A stretch of DNA of 64,000 nucleotides from an uncultured Tateyamaria sp. Its GTDB lineage: Bacteria > Pseudomonadota > Alphaproteobacteria > Rhodobacterales > Rhodobacteraceae. The position numbers and the translations under genes are program-made. The DNA lies in the NCBI GenBank assembly GCA_905480645.1, contig CAJQRC010000021.1, positions 62,001 to 126,000 of the forward strand. The letters run 5' to 3'. Positions 39,100 to 47,370 of this stretch are shown here, piece by piece; positions within the stretch are counted from its first letter, which is position 1; each line of letters starts with the position of its first letter. The notes under the pieces are model-generated. The model had not been told where the DNA came from. It ran no database searches and was given only the letters and a program-made list of their open reading frames with translations.

Positions 39100-40575
39100 T
39101 TAACTAACGCGCCGCTCTTCAAAGCTTAAACCAATAAAGTTTGGAGTATGATCGCCAAGACCCACAATATTATTGTTCCTATGTTCACCTCGATTAGACG
39201 ACGCTTTGTTTTCGTTAGATGAAGAACGAGTTTGATTTTTCGTTTTTTCTACGGAAATGCTTGTATCTTTTTCGGACACTGTTCCTACATTTTTCAATGT
39301 TTCTTTATCAGTCTGGACGTCGCCTGTACCCTCATTTTTTTGAATTTTAGGCTTAAGAGGTGTACGAGTTGTTTTTTTCTCAGGTGTAACCTGAACTTCG
39401 TCAGCTGACGAAGTTGAGGCCTTTGATGGAAGAGGGTTTACAATTTGAGGAATATTTTTTTGGATCAAAGCTTCAATGTTACTGAAGTTTCGTTCATCTC
39501 GAGGTGTGCAGATCATTATTGCTTTGCCGTCCCGCCCGGCCCGACCTGTACGACCAATACGGTGCACATAGTCTTCTGCATGGCTTGGCACGTCAAAGTT
39601 GAAAACATGGCTAACTGAAGGAACGTCTAGGCCACGTGCTGCAACGTCAGAGGCTACGAGAAAACGTAGCTTTCCGTTTCGGAATCCTTCAAGAGTGCGT
39701 GTCCTTTGACTTTGATCTAAATCACCATGAATAGCAGAGGCATCATATTTATATTTTTTTAAGGACTTGGCTACCACATCTACGTCCATTTTGCGGTTGC
39801 AAAAAATAATTGCATTGCTGCATTTATCGCCTTCAGCATCAATAAGCATGCGCAGCACTTTACGTTTTTCCGATGCCTCTCGATCCTTGCGAGACCCTTT
39901 AAACATCACAACGCCTTGTTCGATAGTTTCTGATGCTGTTGCTTGGCGAGCAACTTCTATTCGTTCGGGGTTCGAAAGAAAAGTATTGGTTATCCTTTCA
40001 ATCTCTGATGCCATCGTTGCTGAGAAAAATAGAGTTTGACGGGTAAAAGGTGTTAATCCAAAGATGCGTTCAATATCGGGGATAAAACCCATGTCCAGCA
40101 TTCGATCTGCTTCGTCGACAACCATTACTTTAACGTCATTAAGAATTAGTTTGCCCCGCTCGAAATGGTCAAGCAGGCGTCCCGGTGTTGCGATGAGTAC
40201 GTCCACACCTTTATCTATAAGAACATCTTGTTCTTTAAATGATACGCCACCAATTAGAAGAGCCTTACTGAGTTTTACATATTTTGAATAAGTATCAAAA
40301 TTCTCTGCAACTTGGGCTGCAAGCTCACGAGTTGGGCACAGGACAAGACTACGGGGCATCCTGGCTCGGGCGCGACCGCGAGCGAGCATTGTGATGAGTG
40401 GGAGTGTAAAGCTAGCTGTCTTGCCGGTGCCGGTTTGTGCTATGCCTAATACGTCACGCCCTTCAAGGGCGGGAGGTATTGCTCCTGCCTGTATCGGAGT
40501 GGGGGTTTCATACCCCGCTTCATCGATTGCTTTAAGGACTTTAGGATTTAAAATAAGATCAGAGAATTTTGTCAT
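39100..40575 (-). CDS. DEAD-box ATP-dependent RNA helicase (RhlE-like)
   Basis: RNA unwinding protein. It shows a Q motif (TPTPIQAGAIPPALEGRD), motif I AQTGTGKTASF, motif II VVDEADRMLDMGF, motif III FSATMA, motif V ASDVAARGLDVP and motif VI HRIGRTGRAGRDG. The last 110 residues are a charged, Ser/Thr/Lys/Asn-rich tail without a fold, typical of RNA-binding extensions. I chose ATG 40575 (MTKFSDLILNPKVLKAI). The frame is open 36 codons further upstream without homology. 491 aa from this start. Involved in ribosome assembly or RNA decay, and next to rnj, another RNA enzyme. Confidence 0.93.
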   Translation of the reverse strand: MTKFSDLILNPKVLKAIDEAGYETPTPIQAGAIPPALEGRDVLGIAQTGTGKTASFTLPLITMLARGRARARMPRSLVLCPTRELAAQVAENFDTYSKYVKLSKALLIGGVSFKEQDVLIDKGVDVLIATPGRLLDHFERGKLILNDVKVMVVDEADRMLDMGFIPDIERIFGLTPFTRQTLFFSATMASEIERITNTFLSNPERIEVARQATASETIEQGVVMFKGSRKDREASEKRKVLRMLIDAEGDKCSNAIIFCNRKMDVDVVAKSLKKYKYDASAIHGDLDQSQRTRTLEGFRNGKLRFLVASDVAARGLDVPSVSHVFNFDVPSHAEDYVHRIGRTGRAGRDGKAIMICTPRDERNFSNIEALIQKNIPQIVNPLPSKASTSSADEVQVTPEKKTTRTPLKPKIQKNEGTGDVQTDKETLKNVGTVSEKDTSISVEKTKNQTRSSSNENKASSNRGEHRNNNIVGLGDHTPNFIGLSFEERRVS

Positions 40576-41032
40576 GTATATCCGTGTTGTGCAAACATTT
40601 ACTGGCCCGCTACGTCTATTAACATTGGCTTTTGACGCCAAGAAAGAGCGCTGACGCTCCGCATCGATTTGTTTGTCTAGCAAAGATGCTGCGTCGCGTC
40701 AAACTCATGGGGGAAAGTTGTAATACTGTGGTCTGTAACTCATTTCCGTGTAAGTTTTCATTGAATTTATTGGATAAGAAGCAAAAATATAGAGATCGCC
40801 AGCTTGTCAATATAAAGTGATTAGGCAAATTTAATGTTTTTATCTCATGCGAGATAACGGCCGCATTCTGATACAACCGCGTTGATACATTTGCAAAAAT
40901 AATTAAAACCAGAGCTATTTTGATTTAGCGGAAGTCACATGTGATCAAGAATCAATACTATTGGGAGGATTTTTGTATTACGCATTTATTTTGCATATCC
41001 AAACATTTTGATACTTAACTGGAGGAGTTATT
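40576..41032. other. 457-bp divergent intergenic region
   Basis: It lies between the helicase gene (minus) and the RraA-like pseudogene (plus). It holds a small perfect hairpin, TTATCTC-ATGC-GAGATAA (about 40839-40856), with no T run on either strand. GGAGGAG (41019-41025) is the ribosome site for the TTG start of the pseudogene. ORFs that overlap here (for example 40632-40820) have no coding character. Promoters for both genes should be present but I cannot point to one with confidence. Confidence 0.5.
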
Positions 41033-41727
41033 TTGAAAACGAATTGGTTGGACTTGGATGATCTATCTGAAGGTACGTATTCTGCAGTCTATTCCGATGT
41101 TTGTAATTCAGCAGGAATGCGCGAGAAAACATTGGAACCTGGTGCCAAACTATTGGCCAGTCCGTCAGGTGTTTTAATTGGTTGGGCCAGAACTGCTGTA
41201 AGCACGCCAGTTACAGATATTCCAGAACGGCCTTATTGCGGTGAAATTGATTTTATCGACTCGCTAAATGTTGGTGATGTTGTTGTATTAGATTGGTCCC
41301 GCAAACCTGTAGCGGCACGGGGTGAATTATTTTCTACGGCATCAGTGGGTCGCGGCGCTCGTGGCGCGATCATTGATGGATTGCTTCGGGATAAAAGACT
41401 GGTAGATAAGCTTAATAAATTTCCTGTTTTTGGACGCGGTTTGCGCCCAACGGACATTCTTGGAAGAGTTGCTATTTCTTAATATGACATACCAGTCTGT
41501 ATATATGGCCTTACTGTATACTCTAGTGATCTAGTCGTATGCGACGCTGGCGGTTCGATAATCATACCCGTGCACATGCATTTGAAATGATAGAGCAAGC
41601 ACAGGAAAAAGCTTTGACAGAAAATAATGCACGAGAACTTCTTCTGAATAGTGGCTTTCTTCGGGATGTTTGGGAAAAATATCGTGTTCTTAAAATTAAG
41701 TTCTTCCAAATTTTTGTTGCCAGTTAA
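41033..41727 (+). pseudogene. RraA-like / HMG-CHA aldolase-family gene broken by a stop and a frameshift
   Basis: TTG 41033 follows GGAGGAG at seven bases. The first 149 codons give an RraA-family fold with IGWARTAVST and DFIDSLNVGDVVVLD, and end VFGRGLRPTDILGRVAIS at TAA 41480-41482. The same frame then continues YDIPVCIYGLTVYSSDLV and VCDAGGSIIIPV, which is the expected next part of the family. After a frame change near 41545-41565 it reads FEMIEQAQEKALTENNAREL and LRDVWEKYRVL, the expected C-terminal helix. One nonsense plus one frameshift therefore inactivate a gene that is otherwise complete. The N-terminal piece could still be translated. Confidence 0.85.
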
Positions 41728-41777
41728 AATTTGTTTTAATCACATCCAACCTGTAGAGTTAATTGCAATTTTGTTTT

Positions 41778-43394
41778 TCAAGCCATCATTTCTTTAGTAG
41801 CAGTTAGTATCACGTCTGGATGATCCCGACTGACACGATCAATGTCCCACTGAAGTCGTGTTAGGTAAACAATATCACCGTCATGGTCATAGGCTATATG
41901 TTGTTTATTAGATTCACTGAACTTATCAACTGCTTGTTTTTCACCGCCTACCCAACGAGCAGAAGTGAATTGTGAAGTTTCAAAGCGTACTGGTAGGCTG
42001 TACTCCAGTTCAATACGACTCGCCAATACCTCGAATTGTAGCGCTCCAACGACACCCACTATAAAACCTGACCCAATTGACGGCTTGAAAACTTTAGCTG
42101 CGCCTTCCTCAGCAAATTGCATCAACGCTTTTTCCAAATGTTTTGCCTTTAGCGGATCACCTGCTCGGACGCCCTGAAGGAGCTCAGGTGCAAAGGATGG
42201 TATGCCAGTGACACGCAGTACTTCCCCTTCGGTTAAAGTATCGCCAATTCGCAGTTGTCCATGATTAGGTATGCCAATTATATCTCCGGCCCATGCTTCC
42301 TCAGCCAATTCACGATCAGAAGCAAGAAACATTACTGGGTTAGTTATAGCCATTGGTTTTTTTGCACGAACATGGCTTAATTTCATTCCACGCTTAAAAT
42401 GACCGGCAGCCATGCGCACAAAGGCAACTCTGTCGCGGTGTTTGGGGTCCATGTTTGCTTGCACTTTGAAAACAAATCCTGAAACTTTTGTTTCTTCTGG
42501 TAGAATCGGACGCGACTGCGCCTGCTGAACTTGTGGTTCAGGGCCGTAATCAGCAATGCCATCCATTAACTCTTTTACCCCAAAAGAGTTAATAGCAGAG
42601 CCGAACCAAATAGGCGTTAATGTGCCTTCAAGCATTGCATGATGGTCCAGTGGAGGCAGTAATTCTTGTGCCATTTCGAGTTCTTCACGTAATTTTTCCA
42701 ATTGAGCTCTGGGCACATATTTAGTCAGTTTTGGGTCGTTGAGCCCGTCAATTCTCAATGTTTCCGAGACCTTGTTCCGGTCAGCGCGGTCCATGAGCTC
42801 AAGCCTGTCATTAAGGATATCATAACATCCGATGAAATCACGCCCAACGCCGATCGGCCAACTGGCTGGCGTCACATCAATTGCAAGGTTTTCCTGAATT
42901 TCGTCGATAATCTCAAAAACGTCTCGGCTTTCGCGATCCATCTTGTTACAGAAGGTTAAAATTGGCAGTTCACGCATTCTACAGACTTCAAACAGTTTTT
43001 GTGTCTGGCTCTCCACACCTTTTGCTCCATCGATAACCATTACGGCAGCATCTACGGCTGTGAGGGTTCGATATGTGTCTTCCGAAAAGTCGGAATGACC
43101 GGGCGTATCGACTAAGTTGAAGCGAAATTCTTTAAAATCAAATGACATAGCAGAAGCAGAAACAGATATTCCACGATCTTTCTCCATGGCCATGAAATCG
43201 GACCGTGTTCTGCGTGCCTCTCCTTTCGCACGAACCTGGCCTGCCATTTGAATAGCACCACCAAACAACAGAAATTTTTCTGTAAGAGTTGTTTTGCCTG
43301 CGTCTGGGTGAGAGATAATTGCAAATGTACGTCGACGGGCAATTTCAGGCGGTAATTTTTTACGATTTGAGATAATATTCAGCATATTGTGCAT
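41778..43394 (-). CDS. prfC: Peptide chain release factor 3
   Basis: Translational GTPase that recycles RF1/RF2 after termination. G1 is SHPDAGKTTLTEKFL, G3 DTPGHSDFSEDT, G4 FCNKMDRES, and the switch region EKDRGISVSASAMSF is as in RF3 rather than EF-G. Domain 3 ends with KQHIAYDHDGDIVYL. At 538 aa it is full length. An internal ATG (MLNIIS) nine bases on would also serve as start. Monocistronic on the minus strand. 279 bp upstream are without a gene. Confidence 0.96.
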   Translation of the reverse strand: MHNMLNIISNRKKLPPEIARRRTFAIISHPDAGKTTLTEKFLLFGGAIQMAGQVRAKGEARRTRSDFMAMEKDRGISVSASAMSFDFKEFRFNLVDTPGHSDFSEDTYRTLTAVDAAVMVIDGAKGVESQTQKLFEVCRMRELPILTFCNKMDRESRDVFEIIDEIQENLAIDVTPASWPIGVGRDFIGCYDILNDRLELMDRADRNKVSETLRIDGLNDPKLTKYVPRAQLEKLREELEMAQELLPPLDHHAMLEGTLTPIWFGSAINSFGVKELMDGIADYGPEPQVQQAQSRPILPEETKVSGFVFKVQANMDPKHRDRVAFVRMAAGHFKRGMKLSHVRAKKPMAITNPVMFLASDRELAEEAWAGDIIGIPNHGQLRIGDTLTEGEVLRVTGIPSFAPELLQGVRAGDPLKAKHLEKALMQFAEEGAAKVFKPSIGSGFIVGVVGALQFEVLASRIELEYSLPVRFETSQFTSARWVGGEKQAVDKFSESNKQHIAYDHDGDIVYLTRLQWDIDRVSRDHPDVILTATKEMMA

Positions 43395-43712
43395 ATAGAG
43401 CGCGCCCCAGTGTGGCGCAAGACGTCGGTAAGGGGGCCGTCTTTTATAAATAATTCTTATATTATAAGCAAAGCATTTGTAAGTGACATTTTGTAAAATG
43501 GGGTGGTCCTATTTTCATAGTACGTTTTTTTTTAAAATTGAACTCTGTACGCAAGAAATGTTGGGATGAGATGTCGATGTTTAGTCACTGATTGTGTTCG
43601 CTAATAAAAACTGTCAAAATTTAAGCTTGTTTCCGTAAGATTTGCAGCATTTTTCTGGTGCATTTTTTAGGGCATGGGTACGTCTAAATTTAGTAAAGCT
43701 GGGAGAGATAAA

Positions 43713-44492
43713 ATGGATCTTGGAATTGATGGAAAACAAGCGGTGGTGTGCGCATCATCTAAGGGCTTGGGATTAGGCTGTGCCGAAGCGTTAGCTGCCG
43801 CCGGATGTAATCTGGTGATGAATGGTCGAGGATCAGAGGCTCTGGAACTTTCGGCTCAAACTATTCGCAGTGAATACGGCGTAAGTGTTGTGACTGTTGC
43901 CGCCGATGTTTCAACGATTGATGGACAAAATAAATTAATTGAAGCAGCGGGTGATATAGATATTTTGGTCAATAATGCAGGTGGACCGCCTCCTGGTATT
44001 TGGACTGATTGGGATCGTGATGATTTTATTAAGGCAATAGATGCTAATATGTTGGCTCCGATTAACTTGATGAAAGCGTTTGTGCCGGGTATGATGCAAA
44101 GAGGTTGGGGGCGCGTGGTCAATATCACTTCTCAGTCTGTAAAAGCACCAATTCCCGCTCTTGGTTTATCGAATTCGGCGCGTACTGGTTTGACAGGTTA
44201 TGTTGCAGGCACTTCCAGACAGGTAGCTAGCAAAGGTGTAAACATTAACAATCTTTTGCCTGGAATTCACGCAACAGATAGAGCCAATGCTCTAGACGGT
44301 GGAGTGGTTTCATCGCAAGGTATTACACTAGATGAAGCGCGGCAACGTCGGGCTGCAACGATCCCCGCTGGACGCTATGGAACTCGAGAAGAGTTTGGTG
44401 CGGCATGCGCGTTTTTATGCTCTAAACATGCCGGTTTCATTGTTGGGCAAAACTTGTTGCTTGATGGTGGCGCGACAGTAGCCACAATTTGA
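43713..44492 (+). CDS. SDR-family oxidoreductase lacking the usual Tyr-x-x-x-Lys motif
   Basis: Rossmann-fold short-chain dehydrogenase-like protein. It has a cofactor glycine motif (ASSKGLGLGCAEALA), NNAGGPPPG, and the structural serine in VVNITSQSVKAP. It ends FIVGQNLLLDGGATV. Where the catalytic YxxxK should be, the sequence reads LGLSNSARTGLTGY, so Tyr and Lys are replaced by Ser/Asn and Arg/Thr. I recall a branch of FabG-like proteins with this change; activity may be absent or different. ATG 43713 follows GGGAGA and gives 259 aa. The frame is open to 43674. The stop overlaps the next ORF's ATG by one base. Confidence 0.85.
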   Translation: MDLGIDGKQAVVCASSKGLGLGCAEALAAAGCNLVMNGRGSEALELSAQTIRSEYGVSVVTVAADVSTIDGQNKLIEAAGDIDILVNNAGGPPPGIWTDWDRDDFIKAIDANMLAPINLMKAFVPGMMQRGWGRVVNITSQSVKAPIPALGLSNSARTGLTGYVAGTSRQVASKGVNINNLLPGIHATDRANALDGGVVSSQGITLDEARQRRAATIPAGRYGTREEFGAACAFLCSKHAGFIVGQNLLLDGGATVATI

Positions 44493-44875
44493 TGATAAAA
44501 AATTTACCAACTTTTTCTCGTAACGACCTTCTTTTTAATGCAGAAAAACTTGGTGAATTGGCTGAATAATTCACCAAGAACCTGCTCGATTTTTCTTGGG
44601 AAGGGTTCCTTAAACATGAATTACCAGAAATCCCAAAGCGATATCTACTTGGGTGCCTTGATTGGCTTGCGGAATGCCGTGAGCAATATGTGGCTGCAGA
44701 GTTCTGTGTAATGAATGACCAATTGGAGCAAGAGATGCCTACATGCCTTGATCCGAATATGCGCGATGGTGATTTTGGACGTTTTGTTAACGCAGTTTCT
44801 GGTATTTTTTCCGTGTGGCATGGAATTGAAATTCATGCTAATCGCCCATTTGATTTAGATTATGTTGCAACCTAG
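44492..44875 (+). pseudogene. Unknown ORF of 127 codons interrupted by an in-frame TAA
   Basis: ATG 44492 overlaps the SDR stop (TGATG), so it was probably co-translated with it. The frame reads MIKNLPTFSRNDLLFNAEKL and GELAE, then TAA 44567-44569. It continues without another stop for 101 codons: LDFSWEGFLKHELPEIPKRY, LDWLAECREQYVAAEF, RFVNAVSGIFSVWHGIEIHA and a TAG at 44873. The downstream part looks like coding sequence but lacks a good start (an in-frame GTG is at 44687). I recognise no family. Most likely a nonsense-killed gene. A restart or a sequencing error are alternatives. Confidence 0.6.
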
Positions 44876-44910
44876 CAGTTTTTCACGGAGTTTTACATAT
44901 GTTATTCTTA

Positions 44911-44934
44911 GAGCGTTGACCTGTGCTAACGCTC
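44911..44934 (+). repeat. 7-bp perfect hairpin just ahead of a Shine-Dalgarno
   Basis: GAGCGTT (44911-44917) and AACGCTC (44928-44934) can pair around a ten-base loop. The right arm is followed directly by AGGAGG (44935 on), the ribosome site of the next small ORF. It could shield or stabilise that region in mRNA, or be a terminator remnant of the SDR unit. There is no T run after it. Confidence 0.35.
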
Positions 44935-44948
44935 AGGAGGCTTGAGGA

Positions 44949-45155
44949 GTGGATTTGCGACAAAAACTGCTATTTTTGGTGACTGGTAAGCTAAGGAACA
45001 CACCCAAATTAGCTATAGGCGTGGAAATAGACCTGACAAAAAATCAAACTTTACCACTTTTGGATAGACTTAAAGGAGACAGAACGCGATTTCTTACGCG
45101 GTCAGTTGCTAATCATCTCATCGACATTACCAAAAACAGGCACCAAGGTCTCTAA
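44949..45155 (+). CDS. Small hypothetical protein, 68 aa (weak)
   Basis: GTG 44949 is preceded by a strong AGGAGG about nine bases upstream and a second GAGGA. The product is basic and mostly polar (KLLFLVTGKLRNTPKL, IGVEIDLTKN, DRTRFLTRSVANHL) with no recognised domain or membrane segment. Apart from the ribosome site the coding evidence is thin. It lies among broken genes, so it may itself be a remnant. Confidence 0.35.
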   Translation: MDLRQKLLFLVTGKLRNTPKLAIGVEIDLTKNQTLPLLDRLKGDRTRFLTRSVANHLIDITKNRHQGL

Positions 45156-45172
45156 CCGGTGGAGTTATTGTT

Positions 45173-45502
45173 ATGGTCGTGTTTATGTAATTGGGGTTGC
45201 TATTCACATTGTGGGGTAACGCAACTCTATTTGATGCAGTAGCGGTAAGCGGTACGGCCTCTATGTTTCTGGATCCTATTTTAATTATCGGGTTAATAGT
45301 GGGGCGCACCATAAATATTTGGGCGTATTTGGTTGCTTTTTTTACAGCGGTTATGAGTACTTTGGCTTATTTTGATCGTGCATGGACATGGTTAGAATTT
45401 ATTTTGTTAGAAGGTCATAAATATGAACAGCTTTTAATAATTTGCATTGGTGTTCTGGCCATTGGCTTTAAGGCAGTGCTTGCGGGATCGCAACGAGCCT
45501 GA
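45173..45502 (+). CDS. Small membrane protein, possibly interrupted at codon 6
   Basis: The best ribosome site (GGTGGAG, seven bases before ATG 45173) opens a frame MVVFM that meets TAA at once (45188-45190). The same frame continues from TTG 45191 for 103 codons with at least three hydrophobic helices (MFLDPILIIGLIVG, IWAYLVAFFTAVMSTLAYF, LLIICIGVLAIGFKAVLAG). Either the gene is nonsense-mutated near its start, or it now uses TTG 45191, which has no Shine-Dalgarno of its own. No family recognised. It precedes the ABC ATPase by 32 bp and could have been part of its transporter, though it does not look like a standard permease. Confidence 0.45.
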
Positions 45503-45534
45503 TACCTCCTGACTGGTTTAATCGGGAATGCGGC

Positions 45535-46620
45535 GTGATAGCACCGAGGCTGGAAATTAAAAATCTTAACCGCAGTTTTGGCGGGCGCATTGTTGTGGAT
45601 AATGTGAGCCTGACTATTCAACCTGGCCAAGTTACATGTTTGCTAGGGCCATCGGGGTGTGGCAAATCTACTACTCTTAGAATGATTGCTGGGGTCGAAA
45701 TGCAAGACTCTGGTGAAATTTTTGTGGATGGTTCGCTGATCTGTGACACTATCTTTCACATTCCTCCTGAACGGCGCGAGATCGGCTTTATGTTTCAGGA
45801 TTTTGCATTGTTCCCACACCTTAGTGTTGCAGGTAATGTCGCTTATGGTCTTTCTGGCCCGAAAGATAAGCGTCGTGCACGTGTTGAGGAAATGCTCGAG
45901 CGTGTTCATATGAGACTATTCATTGATATGTTTCCCCACCAACTGTCTGGCGGTGAACAACAGCGTATAGCTCTAGCTAGAGCTCTGGCACCGCGACCGC
46001 GAATAATGTTGATGGATGAACCTTTCTCTGGTCTGGATAATCGATTGAGAGATGGTATCCGAGATGAGACGTTAGCGATTCTCAAACAAGAAGATACTGC
46101 TGTTTTGTTGGTTACACACGAACCTGATGAGGCAATGCGAATGGCAGACGAAATAGCTCTGATGAGGGATGGAAAAATTGTGCAGCGCGGCGCGCCATAT
46201 AATGTCTACACCCGACCTGTTGACCGGGATTCAGTTGCATTTTTCAGCGATGCTAATCGGTTCCGAACCGAAGTTGAAGGCGCACTGGCAATGACGCCAT
46301 TTGGAAGGTTCCTCGCGCCAGGACTGCCGGATGGAACTTCGGTGGACATAGTTTTCCGACCGCAGTATGTCCGCATAGATTTTGATCGTGCAGGTGTTGG
46401 TCCCAGCGCGACTGCAGCTGAAGGCACAGCGGCTAAAGCGGAAGTCATCCGAGCGCGTTTTATGGGTAATGAAAGCCTTGTTGAATTTTGTCTTTCGCAT
46501 GGTGGAGCGGTAATGAAAGTTACTGTGCCAGGTGTTTTTTTACCACAGACGGGTACGATTATGTGGCTTAGAATCCGCCGTGATAAGTGTTTTGTTTTTC
46601 CAGCGGAGGTAGAGGCATGA
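45535..46620 (+). CDS. ABC transporter ATP-binding protein (FbpC/PotA-like, TOBE-type C terminus)
   Basis: ATPase subunit of an importer. It has Walker A GPSGCGKSTTLRMIAG, Q-loop FMFQDFALFPHLSV, signature LSGGEQQRIALARALA, Walker B IMLMDEPFSGLD and H-loop LVTHEPDEA. Beyond residue about 235 is a C-terminal extension with VDIVFRPQYVRIDF and ARFMGNESLVEF, as in TOBE-domain ATPases for iron, polyamine or sulfate-type systems. 361 aa from GTG 45535. No matching permease or binding protein lies nearby, so it is an orphan. It overlaps the following Lin0512-type gene by four bases (ATGA). The substrate is unknown. Confidence 0.88.
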   Translation: MIAPRLEIKNLNRSFGGRIVVDNVSLTIQPGQVTCLLGPSGCGKSTTLRMIAGVEMQDSGEIFVDGSLICDTIFHIPPERREIGFMFQDFALFPHLSVAGNVAYGLSGPKDKRRARVEEMLERVHMRLFIDMFPHQLSGGEQQRIALARALAPRPRIMLMDEPFSGLDNRLRDGIRDETLAILKQEDTAVLLVTHEPDEAMRMADEIALMRDGKIVQRGAPYNVYTRPVDRDSVAFFSDANRFRTEVEGALAMTPFGRFLAPGLPDGTSVDIVFRPQYVRIDFDRAGVGPSATAAEGTAAKAEVIRARFMGNESLVEFCLSHGGAVMKVTVPGVFLPQTGTIMWLRIRRDKCFVFPAEVEA

Positions 46621-46961
46621 GCGGGCCTATGATCGTAGAGTTTGGTATGGGTACATCTCTTCGACGAGGAGACTATACTGAAGCTGCATCCAGAGCGATT
46701 CGAGCAGCTTTATGGCGTAATTCAATTAATCTTGCTGAATATATGGGTGTTGGGAAAGAGGCGATGCGGATAGACGTTCGTATTGGTTGTGCCAAACCAA
46801 AAGCTGTGGATGTGACCGCTTTAGCAGACTTATTTCCTTATGGTCAAATGACTTTTACGGTTGAACATGGCGGATTAGATGTAGAACGTCCGGAGGGTTC
46901 TGGAAATTCTACCGTAATGGCGCAGGCTGCACTCATAGTTTCTTTAGAACTGTCTTCATGA
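46617..46961 (+). CDS. Lin0512-family protein, first of two tandem copies
   Basis: 114 aa. ATG 46617 overlaps the ABC ATPase stop by four bases, with CGGAGG about ten bases upstream. It matches my memory of the Lin0512 family (TIGR02058): an N-terminal strand IVEFGMGTSLRRGDYTEA, a helix AASRAIRAALWRNSINL, VRIGCAKPKAVDVTALADLF, PYGQMTFTVEHGGLDV and a final AQAALIVSLEL. The function of the family is not known. The fold is probably a small alpha/beta oligomer-forming domain. It overlaps the second copy by four bases. Confidence 0.8.
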   Translation: MSGPMIVEFGMGTSLRRGDYTEAASRAIRAALWRNSINLAEYMGVGKEAMRIDVRIGCAKPKAVDVTALADLFPYGQMTFTVEHGGLDVERPEGSGNSTVMAQAALIVSLELSS

Positions 46962-47293
46962 GAGAGCAGCGTATCATTATCGAAATGGCCCAGGGGATAG
47001 ATTTACATGGCGGTGACGATTTAAAGGCTGCTTGCCGCGCGGTTGAGCAAGCGCTTCAAGGCGCATCTTTACCAATCTTTGGAACTCTTGATATGCCTCG
47101 TGAGTTGATGCGCGTTGTCGTCCGTATAGGGGTCCCGCGTCCTGATGCTGTAGATTTAAATACGATTAGTGCTCTACTACCTTATGGAGTGGTTCAGGTT
47201 ATAGTTGAAAAGGGTGGGCTAGACGTTCTGATTTTGGATGAAGTCGTAGTGATGGCTGCCGCTGCTTTGGAAGTTTTTTTACCACTGGACTGA
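46958..47293 (+). CDS. Lin0512-family protein, second tandem copy
   Basis: 111 aa, starting within the last codons of the first copy (ATGA overlap). Same architecture: IIIEMAQGIDLHGGDDLKAA, CRAVEQALQGASLPIF, VVVRIGVPRPDAVDLNTISA, LLPYGVVQVIVEKGGLDVL and a C-terminal MAAAALEVFL. Family proteins are usually single genes, so a diverged tandem pair suggests a heteromer (inference). With the ATPase it makes a three-gene, fully overlapping unit. It is followed by the convergent WYL regulator. Confidence 0.8.
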   Translation: MREQRIIIEMAQGIDLHGGDDLKAACRAVEQALQGASLPIFGTLDMPRELMRVVVRIGVPRPDAVDLNTISALLPYGVVQVIVEKGGLDVLILDEVVVMAAAALEVFLPLD

Positions 47294-47370
47294 TAAATTA
47301 TTAGTGCACCATATTTTATTTGCAGTTATGAAAACCGCTATAATAAAACTTTCTGAAAAATATAAGAATT

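Noticed and set aside
41033-47293. Possible mobile island or defence cluster in the accessory stretch
   Set aside because: No integrase, transposase, terminal repeats, tRNA boundary, nuclease or toxin-like gene seen. prfC sits within it, and base composition does not change visibly.
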